A DNA stretch of 64,000 nt. Source: CAYJEQ01 sp964370185 (lineage in GTDB: Bacteria; Bacillota; Clostridia; Oscillospirales; Ruminococcaceae). The position numbers and the translations under genes were made by a program. A model generated the notes under the pieces. The model had not been told where the DNA came from. It made no database searches and saw only the letters and a program-made list of their open reading frames with translations. Every line of letters begins with the position of its first letter. Positions within the stretch are counted from its first letter, which is position 1. The stretch spans positions 1-64,000 of the forward strand of contig CAYJIJ010000001.1 of assembly GCA_964370185.1 (NCBI GenBank), read 5' to 3'. Below, in pieces: positions 1-6,094 of this stretch.

Positions 1-86
1 AGGTTTATAACCTTCAGGAGCTTACTCATAATCATTTCGTTTCATGTGCGCTTGCAAAGGAACTTAATGCGGAGTTTTTGGGGTAA
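1..86 (+). CDS. C-terminal end of an unidentified protein (truncated by window edge)
   Basis: A reading frame open from the window edge (first full codon at position 3) ends at the TAA at 84-86. It gives about 27 residues ending in ALAKELNAEFLG. A strong hairpin terminator on the same strand follows 57 bases later, which supports this being the real 3' end of a plus-strand gene. The fragment is too short to assign a family. The other two frames are less convincing: one stops at once, and the other gives a mixed hydrophobic peptide with no terminator logic. Confidence 0.4.
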   Translation, partial: VYNLQELTHNHFVSCALAKELNAEFLG

Positions 87-142
87 TATAAGCCCGTGAT
101 GCCAAGTAACACATATTTTACTGACTTTTTATATTAACCGAT

Positions 143-178
143 AAAAACAGCCTATGTTATCAACTTAGGCTGTTTTTA
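143..178 (+). terminator. Intrinsic terminator of the leftmost gene
   Basis: A 12-bp stem (AAAAACAGCCTA pairing with TAGGCTGTTTTT) with an 11-base loop ends in a T-run. It lies between the truncated gene and the promoter of the alkyltransferase gene, so it most likely ends the leftmost transcript. Confidence 0.75.
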
Positions 179-197
179 CTATAAAGTAAAATACTTC

Positions 198-226
198 TTG
201 ATATTGTATGCTGAATGTATTAAAAT
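198..226 (+). promoter_or_regulatory. Sigma-A type promoter for ogt
   Basis: TTGATA at 198-203 and TAAAAT at 221-226 are separated by 17 bases. The expected start is near 233, about 80 bases before the alkyltransferase start. The leader contains a small hairpin (AAGGTT at 269-274 pairing with AACCTT at 282-287) followed by a T-run. That could attenuate transcription. Confidence 0.6.
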
Positions 227-315
227 ATTATAGACAGCTAATTCAATTTTTCGAATATTGTTTTGAGGAAGGTTTTATAATAACCTTTTTTCAGTAATTA
301 GAAGGGATGATAGAA

Positions 316-780
316 ATGAAGAATTTTGCAATTTATAAAACTCCAATGGGTTATTTTAAGATGGAATATGAAGATGGATATATCACATTTTTCAAGAAAT
401 TGCATGAAGATAATATTTCCGATTATGGCACAAAAAATGAGCTCAGCGATAAAGCATATAACCAACTTTTAGAATATTTTGACGGCAAGCGAAAAGAATT
501 TGAATTGCCGTATAAGCTCTCTGGCACTGAGTTTCAAAAGAAAGTTTGGGCAGCCCTTTGCAGTATCCCCTATGGTGAAACAAGAAGCTATAAGGATATT
601 GCGACTGCCGTGGGAAATTCAAAAGCAAGTCGTGCTATCGGCATGGCAAACAATAAAAATCCAATAACCGTTATTGTCCCCTGCCATAGGGTGATAGGAG
701 CTTCGGGAAAACTTGTTGGTTATGCTGGTGGACTTAGTATGAAAGAATTTTTGCTTGATATGGAAAAGAAGAATAAATAG
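316..780 (+). CDS. ogt: Methylated-DNA--protein-cysteine S-methyltransferase
   Basis: Suicide DNA repair enzyme that moves the alkyl group from O6-alkylguanine (and O4-alkylthymine) to its own cysteine. The PCHRV active-site motif lies near residues 122-126, with the acceptor Cys at about 123. It is preceded by a winged-helix segment (GETRSYKDIA, SRAIGMANNKNP) that binds the DNA minor groove. At about 154 residues the length is normal for Ogt/MGMT without an Ada domain. The ATG at 307 abuts the AGAAGGG ribosome site. The ATG at 316 lies 9 bases after it and gives MKNFAIYKTPMG, so 316 is chosen. It appears to be a single-gene transcript between two hairpins. Family assignment is secure. Confidence 0.95.
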   Translation: MKNFAIYKTPMGYFKMEYEDGYITFFKKLHEDNISDYGTKNELSDKAYNQLLEYFDGKRKEFELPYKLSGTEFQKKVWAALCSIPYGETRSYKDIATAVGNSKASRAIGMANNKNPITVIVPCHRVIGASGKLVGYAGGLSMKEFLLDMEKKNK

Positions 781-922
781 TCTTTGGATAAAAATGCGCC
801 TATTTTTAACTATTATTCAGCACAAACTACATATGATGAATATCATCTTTACTAAAGAAGTAGGCGAAAATGGTTATATAAAAATAGACTGCTAAAATAG
901 GTAATGCACCGTATAATTTAGT

Positions 923-966
923 AAAAATGTTCATGCTAAGCCCCAAGGCAAGGTTTGAACATTTTT
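923..966 (+). terminator. Terminator-like hairpin after ogt
   Basis: AAAAATGTTCA at 923-933 pairs with TGAACATTTTT at 956-966, enclosing a 22-base loop. It lies 143 bases after the ogt stop and is the only structured element seen in 781-1170. No gene is visible in that interval, which otherwise holds AT-rich sequence before the argG promoter. Confidence 0.5.
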
Positions 967-1170
967 ATATTTTCAAAAGATTTCAGCTCCTTAATTAAGC
1001 TAAACTCTCAGAATGTTCACCTACTTTTTTTTGCTTTCCTCTCTTTACAATACTAAATTTCTAACTGCAAATTGACATTCTATTATATCTTTTTTACTTA
1101 ACTGTATCGCATGTATTATATCTGCAAAATCTATACTCAAATTAAATTATTTACAAATTCAATTTTATAC

Positions 1171-1199
1171 TTGACATTTACTCAGCTTTGTGATATTTT
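1171..1199 (+). promoter_or_regulatory. Promoter for argG
   Basis: A perfect TTGACA (1171-1176), a 17-base spacer and TATTTT (1194-1199). The -10 is preceded by TG one base upstream (an extended -10). The transcript would start near 1206, about 35 bases before the argG ATG. No ARG box or T-box could be recognised in that short leader. Confidence 0.65.
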
Positions 1200-1240
1200 A
1201 TACATATAATAAGAATATTTATACATATGGAGGAAATAAA

Positions 1241-2470
1241 ATGAAAAAATACAATAAGATAGTTTTAGCATATTCGGGAGGGCTCGACACTTCTGTAATC
1301 ATCCACTGGCTTAAAGCTAATTATGGATGTGAAGTTATTGCGGCAGTTGCCGACCTCGGGCAGGGGGATGAGCTCGACGGCCTTGAAGAAAAGGCTATTA
1401 ATACAGGCGCAAGCAAACTTTATGTAATGGATTTAGTTGACGAATTTGCAGACGATTTTATCCTTCCAAGCTTAAAGGCTAATGCTGTATACGAAGGTCA
1501 ATATCTACTTGGAACAAGCTTTGCACGCCCGATTATCGCAAAGCACCTTGTTGATATTGCTAAAAAAGAAGGCGCCGATGCTATTTGCCATGGCTGTACT
1601 GGCAAGGGCAATGATCAGGTGCGTTTTGAGCTTACAATTAAAGCATTTGCACCCGAATTAGATATTATTGCTCCTTGGCGTATTTGGGAGATAAAGAGCC
1701 GCGAAGATGCTATTGACTATGCGGAAAAATACAATATTCCACTAAAAATCAACAGGGAAACAAACTATTCTAAAGATAAAAACCTATGGCATCTTTCCCA
1801 TGAAGGTCTCGACCTTGAAGATCCTGCAAACGAGCCTGATTATGATAAAATCCTTGAAATGTGCGTTTCCATGGAAAAGGCACCCGACACAGCTACATAT
1901 GTAACTTTGGATTTTGAGCAAGGAAAACCAGTAGCTTTAAACGGCGAAAAGATGAAGTTCAGCACACTTATTAAAAAGTTAAATGAAATAGGTGGCGCTA
2001 ATGGTGTAGGCGTGATTGACATCGTGGAAAATCGTCTTGTGGGCATGAAGAGCCGTGGTGTATATGAAACTCCTGGGGGCAGTGTACTCAGCTTCGCACA
2101 TAAGCAACTTGAAATGCTCTGCTTAGATAAAGAAACCTCCCATTACAAAGAACAAATCGGACTTAAGATGGCTGATTTAATCTATAATGGACAGTGGTAC
2201 ACACCTCTGTTTTTAGCCCTTAAGGCATTTGTTGAGGAAACACAGAAAACAGTTACAGGTACAGTTAAGCTTAAGCTTTACAAAGGCAATATTAAGCCTG
2301 CTTCAACCACTTCACCATATAGCCTATACAGCGAAGATATCGCTACATTCGGCGAAGATGATGTATATGACCAGATGGACAGCAAGGGCTTTATTAATCT
2401 ATTTGGGTTACCTATGAAAGTTCAGGCTCAGATGCTAAAGAAAAATAATCTTCCCGAAATTGGTAAATAA
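1241..2470 (+). CDS. argG: Argininosuccinate synthase
   Basis: Condenses citrulline and aspartate using ATP to make argininosuccinate, the penultimate step of arginine synthesis, in the cytoplasm. The N-terminal PP-loop AYSGGLDTS (about residues 9-17) binds ATP. CHGCTGKGNDQVRFEL (around residues 110-125) is the conserved substrate-binding signature. About 409 residues is normal length. The frame stays open upstream to an ATG at 1190, but that ATG lies inside the promoter. GGAGG at 1229-1233 points to the ATG at 1241. argH does not follow; argG stands alone and is flanked by hairpins, so argH must be elsewhere or absent. Confidence 0.97.
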   Translation: MKKYNKIVLAYSGGLDTSVIIHWLKANYGCEVIAAVADLGQGDELDGLEEKAINTGASKLYVMDLVDEFADDFILPSLKANAVYEGQYLLGTSFARPIIAKHLVDIAKKEGADAICHGCTGKGNDQVRFELTIKAFAPELDIIAPWRIWEIKSREDAIDYAEKYNIPLKINRETNYSKDKNLWHLSHEGLDLEDPANEPDYDKILEMCVSMEKAPDTATYVTLDFEQGKPVALNGEKMKFSTLIKKLNEIGGANGVGVIDIVENRLVGMKSRGVYETPGGSVLSFAHKQLEMLCLDKETSHYKEQIGLKMADLIYNGQWYTPLFLALKAFVEETQKTVTGTVKLKLYKGNIKPASTTSPYSLYSEDIATFGEDDVYDQMDSKGFINLFGLPMKVQAQMLKKNNLPEIGK

Positions 2471-2571
2471 GAGTAGATATAAGATTTTCTTCACGACCTT
2501 GATGAGTTGCAAATTGAGTAGTCTAAGCAATTGTTTTAATTATTACATTTACTAAAATCATACAAATTCAG

Positions 2572-2617
2572 AACATAAGAGGCATTCATTCCATTTGGAA
2601 TAAATGCCTCTTATGTT
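2572..2617. terminator. Long inverted repeat after argG
   Basis: A 21-base arm (2572-2592) pairs with 2597-2617 with one mismatch around a 4-base loop. It lies between convergent argG and the minus-strand type VII locus. There is no clean T-run right after the stem on either strand, so it may work as a bidirectional terminator or a 3'-end stabiliser. Confidence 0.6.
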
Positions 2618-2640
2618 ATTTAAAAATATTTTAAGAAGTT

Positions 2641-2665
2641 TAAAAATTGGCTGTTATAAAACAGC
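2641..2665 (-). terminator. Putative terminator of the type VII secretion operon
   Basis: On the minus strand GCTGTT and AACAGC form a 6-bp stem with a 4-base loop, followed by CAATTTTTA. It sits 23 bases past the stop of the receiver-like gene, the last gene of the minus-strand operon. The stem is short, so confidence is moderate. Confidence 0.5.
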
Positions 2666-2687
2666 ATCTAAAGCACTATTTATATAT

Positions 2688-3047
2688 TTAATTATCTCTG
2701 CACATTACTTCAAGCCTTGTTAAAAGCACATTTGATTTATACGGCTTTCTAATCCAATCGTCTGCGCCAGCTTTAAGTATCTCCACTTCATTATCGGTGG
2801 AGGATATTACTATATATTTGCTATGGTTTTGCCTTTTTTTATTCTCCATTAAAAAGGGGATTATTTCAGCCTTAAAACTATCCATGGACACTATAACAAT
2901 ATTGGGTGAATTCTCATCAATAATGCTCTGTGCATCAGATAAATTATAGCAGGAAATAACTTTATACTCATTTCTAATGAGTATTCTTTTAACCATGCCT
3001 GAAATCATCTCGTCATCATCTATTAAAAGCACTCGTGTTTCATACAA
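2688..3047 (-). CDS. Stand-alone receiver-like protein lacking the phospho-acceptor aspartate
   Basis: A single CheY-like domain of about 119 residues with no output domain. The acidic pocket IDDDE (residues 9-13) and the lysine of RKPY are present. Where active receivers have the phosphorylated Asp at the end of beta-3, this protein reads NIVIVSMD, with Ser54 in its place and an Asp two residues later (Asp56). It is therefore probably a pseudo-receiver controlled by binding rather than phosphorylation. The start is TTG, chosen because GGAGGAGGG lies 8 bases upstream. It is the last gene of the type VII operon, 43 bases after the Gly-rich gene, so it may regulate secretion or assembly. Fold assignment is firm; role is inferred. 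Confidence 0.75.
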   Translation of the reverse strand: MYETRVLLIDDDEMISGMVKRILIRNEYKVISCYNLSDAQSIIDENSPNIVIVSMDSFKAEIIPFLMENKKRQNHSKYIVISSTDNEVEILKAGADDWIRKPYKSNVLLTRLEVMCRDN

Positions 3048-3090
3048 GTTTCATACCCTCCTCCCCATATATTTTAGTGTTTGGTACAAT

Positions 3091-3933
3091 TTAATTACTA
3101 ACTTCGGCAAGCTTTTTTCTTGCCTCTGCAAGTGCAATCTCAGGGTCTATAAACTCTGTGCTTGCTTTTGGTGCGGTATCGGAGATTACTGTTTTTGTGG
3201 CTTCGGATTTATTTTCGGTGTTTTCTTTATCGGAATTACCCTTAATTTTTTCCATTACTTTTTTGGCACCCATTGCGGCGGCAGCTCCTACTGCGGCACC
3301 TCCTGCGCCCACAGCGGCGGCAGCTCCTGCACCCATCCCACCGCTTTCGGGTGTGTTAACAAATATATTTGTAACATTCCCATCAGTTTGCCCCGTTCCC
3401 GAGCCCGTGCTAAAATCGCCCGAGGAGATTGTGCTCGTAGTAGCACCTTCGGAACCTGCGGACATATTGGTAGCAGTAGCAGTATAGGCTTCACCACCTC
3501 CACCGCTATATGCCGCCCCAGCTCCGCTATTATACCCCGTGCCCCCACCGTAGTTTGCAGAAGAGGCATATCCTCCTGCAGAAGTGTCCGAGCCACTGTC
3601 GTGCACTACAATGACAACGGGATTTTTATATACATCCCTTTGATATACTCTTGTTTCCTGTGCTCTTTTTACCACAGTAACCTCAGAGTTTTGGTAGGTT
3701 TCCCCTATTGTTCCAAGCAGTACGCCGCAGGCATTAATGGTGGCAGAGATATTATCAAGCTGTGTGCCTAATTTTTTTAGATCGCCTTGCAGGTCTGTGA
3801 AAGCAGTATTTACCGATAGCTGTCCACTCACGCTTGTTAAGTCTTCCCCATGTACATCAACCTTTTTAGCAAGACTTTTCAGCGCTTCGGATTGCTGTCT
3901 AAGCAGGTCATAGGATACTTTAAAAGTACTCAT
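3091..3933 (-). CDS. WXG100-like N-domain fused to a Gly/Ser-rich and alanine-rich tail, probable type VII substrate
   Basis: 280 residues. Residues 1-95 look like the helical hairpin of WXG100/LXG proteins and carry YQNSE (80-84), matching the YxxxE secretion-type signature of the neighbouring small proteins, although no WXG turn is seen. Residues about 112-200 are very rich in Gly, Ser, Thr and Ala. Residues about 198-224 form an Ala/Gly stretch with small-residue spacing resembling a glycine zipper. The charged C-terminus ends in an Ala/Lys/Glu-rich helix. There is no signal peptide. It is co-oriented with the WXG genes, 11 bases after the preceding one. Likely an exported effector, a membrane-active protein or a structural partner; function unknown. 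Confidence 0.65.
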   Translation of the reverse strand: MSTFKVSYDLLRQQSEALKSLAKKVDVHGEDLTSVSGQLSVNTAFTDLQGDLKKLGTQLDNISATINACGVLLGTIGETYQNSEVTVVKRAQETRVYQRDVYKNPVVIVVHDSGSDTSAGGYASSANYGGGTGYNSGAGAAYSGGGGEAYTATATNMSAGSEGATTSTISSGDFSTGSGTGQTDGNVTNIFVNTPESGGMGAGAAAAVGAGGAAVGAAAAMGAKKVMEKIKGNSDKENTENKSEATKTVISDTAPKASTEFIDPEIALAEARKKLAEVSN

Positions 3934-3944
3934 ATCTATTCCCC

Positions 3945-4274
3945 CTATACCATGGTATTAGTAGGTAGTGATGGTAGTTTCTCCGCCGCAGATTCTATTG
4001 CAGCTTCACTTGCTTCATAAGTATCGGCAACTTCATATAGCACACGCACAGTGTTGCTGAGTGTGTTCATAAAATCATTGCATTTAGTGTTTAGTGTGTT
4101 GTATGAAATTAAAAAAGATGATGCCGCATCCCCCGTCCATGTGTTGCGTAGTTTATCCGTTTCTTTATTAGCCTGGGATAGGCTGTTCATGTAGGAATTA
4201 TATACTTTATTCATATCGGCGGCTAAATCTCTAAGCCTTGCCACATTAACCTTCATTGAGCCTTCATTTGCCAT
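3945..4274 (-). CDS. WXG100 family protein (type VII secretion)
   Basis: 109 residues, all-helical, with a central WTG turn (Trp46) between two predicted helices. This is the hallmark of EsxA-like proteins that leave the cell as dimers through the EssC channel. YEASE after the second helix fits the YxxxE export motif. A short proline-containing tail follows. A GAAAGGA ribosome site precedes the start. It is the fifth of five tandem small paralogues. They share the WXG position and length but differ widely in sequence, which suggests old duplications and possibly heterodimer pairs. Confidence 0.88.
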   Translation of the reverse strand: MANEGSMKVNVARLRDLAADMNKVYNSYMNSLSQANKETDKLRNTWTGDAASSFLISYNTLNTKCNDFMNTLSNTVRVLYEVADTYEASEAAIESAAEKLPSLPTNTMV

Positions 4275-4313
4275 AAAAAATCATTCCTTTCAGGTGTATA
4301 TTGTGTTCAGTTT

Positions 4314-4616
4314 TTATCCCTTAGCAAGTGCCGAATTTATAATATCACTGATTTGACTTTCGGATTTCATATAACTTGCCGCAATTGAATTAAGTGTCTG
4401 GCTGGTGGTGGTCATAAGCTTGCTCATCTGCTGCAATTCGGGCAGATGGTGCTCATAGCTTGTAAGATATTTTTGTGCCGCTTCGCCCTGCCAAACAGTG
4501 CTTAGCTCACTCATTAATTCGGATAATTTCTTTTCGTTTGCAAAAAGTGTAGCCCCAATTTTTTCAAATTCAGCCGCTACTGCTTTCATTTGCTGCATAT
4601 TAACATTAGTTGCCAT
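4314..4616 (-). CDS. WXG100 family protein (type VII secretion)
   Basis: 100 residues with VWQGEAAQKY around Trp42, a classic WXG turn. The second helix carries YMKSE, matching YxxxE. The predicted fold is a helix-turn-helix hairpin that dimerises with itself or a neighbour. There is no signal peptide. It starts with ATG behind a purine-rich ribosome site, 39 bases after the gene before it. Probably secreted by the EssC-type ATPase encoded at 6095-10696. Which paralogue pairs with which cannot be read from the sequence. Confidence 0.9.
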   Translation of the reverse strand: MATNVNMQQMKAVAAEFEKIGATLFANEKKLSELMSELSTVWQGEAAQKYLTSYEHHLPELQQMSKLMTTTSQTLNSIAASYMKSESQISDIINSALAKG

Positions 4617-4679
4617 AGGTTAGCCTCCCATAGTTTAGTTTTATTTGTTCGGCTTTTTTATTAATCCAATGTCTAAAGC

Positions 4680-4976
4680 CTATATTTTTTGTATTGCACC
4701 CTCAACAGAGCTTTCTGCCTGTTGCATTTTCTTCGCCGAGGCACGGAGGTATTCCGCACACTGGGTGAGGTATTTTGCTTGGTTTTTCACATGCTCTGAG
4801 ACATTACTTAGATATGTGACAAATAATTTTTCACTGTCCCCCGACCATGAAGCTTCGATATTCTTTATTATTTCTTCAATTTCTTTGCAAGTTTGATTTT
4901 GCATAGCAGTGGCTATATTATCTAAATCCTTAGCTTTGTTTATAACATTGTTATAATCAAAAGAAATTTGTGCCAT
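4680..4976 (-). CDS. WXG100 family protein (type VII secretion)
   Basis: 98 residues with a central WSG turn (Trp44, context EASWSGDSEK). The two flanking helices are amphipathic. Unlike its neighbours the C-terminal helix reads YLRAS, so the Glu of the YxxxE motif is missing. It could be the partner that travels with a signal-bearing paralogue, as happens in EsxA/EsxB-type heterodimers. The start follows a GGAGA-type ribosome site. It lies in the same operon as the other WXG genes. Confidence 0.85.
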   Translation of the reverse strand: MAQISFDYNNVINKAKDLDNIATAMQNQTCKEIEEIIKNIEASWSGDSEKLFVTYLSNVSEHVKNQAKYLTQCAEYLRASAKKMQQAESSVEGAIQKI

Positions 4977-5004
4977 TTTCGTTTCATCTCCTTTAAGAAG
5001 TAGA

Positions 5005-5328
5005 TTACATCATGGAGCTACTGTCGAAATTAAGTGACCTACCTGTTTCTGTAAGCTGTTTTTCAGAAGCCACATATATTCCCGCCACTTCGCCAAGTGC
5101 TTTTGGATATGCACTGAGATGTGTCATCAAGAGCTCCATGCTGTTTAGCATTGATTGTGCCATTGCTTTGACATTATTAGAGCCATCCCCCTGCCAAACA
5201 CTTCTAAGAGAATTTACTCCGCTGAGATAGGCATTTACACTTTGCTCTAAGTTTTTAGTCATTGCGCTTATTTCTTCACTCGCCGCCGTAAAGGCTTTGA
5301 CGTCGACCTTTAATTCGCTCTCAGCCAT
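5005..5328 (-). CDS. WXG100 family protein (type VII secretion)
   Basis: 107 residues with SVWQGDGSNN around Trp45 and YVASE in the second helix, so it has both the WXG turn and a YxxxE signature. The length and all-helical character fit EsxA-like secreted proteins. It lies 28 bases from the next gene in the operon, preceded by GAAAGGA. No enzymatic domain is attached, so it is a structural or chaperone-type substrate rather than an LXG toxin. Confidence 0.9.
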   Translation of the reverse strand: MAESELKVDVKAFTAASEEISAMTKNLEQSVNAYLSGVNSLRSVWQGDGSNNVKAMAQSMLNSMELLMTHLSAYPKALGEVAGIYVASEKQLTETGRSLNFDSSSMM

Positions 5329-5421
5329 AAAATATCCATCCTTTCAAATGCACAAAATCATTAATAGGGATATATAAATTTTCTTTACCATAGCTTAGAA
5401 AGCCTATTTTATGCCCATATA

Positions 5422-5727
5422 TTAAAGTTTTGGCAGTGCCTTAATTTTATCTGCAATATCTTTTTCTGATGAATCGTATGAATTAGCCATATTTCTAAGC
5501 AAATCACAAAATTCGCTCATCTGCTCTGCAAGCTCATTCATAGCTTCCAAATCACTGTTAAACGACTGCATTAGAACCGTCTTGCTTTCGGAAATCCATT
5601 GTTTATCAAGGGTTAACATTGCATCGGAAAATTTCTGCGCACAGCTGTGTACAACTGAAATTTCCTTTTCCATAGAGGCGGCGGTAGAGATAATTTTATC
5701 CGAATCTATATTGCTCGTATTCGCCAT
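5422..5727 (-). CDS. Divergent WXG100-like protein
   Basis: 101 residues with Trp44 at the expected turn, but the turn reads WIS (DKQWISESK) instead of WXG. YDSSE in the second helix keeps the YxxxE signature. The protein is otherwise helical and of the right size. It is the first of the five small paralogues behind the YukD-like gene. Loss of the turn glycine makes it the most diverged copy. It may still form the hairpin, since the glycine is not strictly required in all family members. Confidence 0.78.
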   Translation of the reverse strand: MANTSNIDSDKIISTAASMEKEISVVHSCAQKFSDAMLTLDKQWISESKTVLMQSFNSDLEAMNELAEQMSEFCDLLRNMANSYDSSEKDIADKIKALPKL

Positions 5728-5759
5728 AGAATGTCATTCCTTTCTGTGTGAAACTTTTG

Positions 5760-6014
5760 CTAAATGAGTATGATTGTATCCCCGCTTTTTATCTCCATAT
5801 TTCCGAGGATTTCAGCATCATTTAAAAGCCCACCTAAATTTTTCGAGCTAAAAAGCACCTGTGTTTCGTCTTCAAATATTTTTCTACCCTCCACAGCTTC
5901 AATCTGCTTTATGAAATCTCTTTTTACTTTGCCAACACTCATGCTGTCATCGAGTAAAAATTCGTAAGCTTTTGCAAGTGAGGGCAGCTGAACATCTACT
6001 TGTATTTTAGCCAT
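5760..6014 (-). CDS. YukD/EsaB-like ubiquitin-fold protein of the type VII secretion system
   Basis: About 84 residues with a ubiquitin-like beta-grasp pattern: KIQVDVQLP at the start, a central helix, then LFSSKNLGGLLNDAEILG and a final DTIILI strand. YukD/EsaB proteins are cytoplasmic regulators or components of Firmicute type VII systems and are normally encoded between the WXG and EssC genes, as here. The internal ATG at 6014 (MAKIQVD) is preferred to the ATG at 6023 because GAAAGGA almost touches the latter and because most sister genes start Met-Ala. There is no C-terminal di-Gly, as in known YukD. Confidence 0.85.
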   Translation of the reverse strand: MAKIQVDVQLPSLAKAYEFLLDDSMSVGKVKRDFIKQIEAVEGRKIFEDETQVLFSSKNLGGLLNDAEILGNMEIKSGDTIILI

Positions 6015-6094
6015 ATCCTGCATTTCCTTTCATATGGGTGTAGAAAGCGAAAATCTGCTTTCTACACCTAACAAATTTACTTAAACCCTATACT

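Noticed and set aside
2977..3771. Long plus-strand open frame (264 codons) opposite the Gly-rich gene
   Set aside because: It mirrors the Gly/Ala-rich coding sequence, is full of Cys and Ser, lacks a ribosome site, and overlaps several minus-strand genes with clear families and starts.
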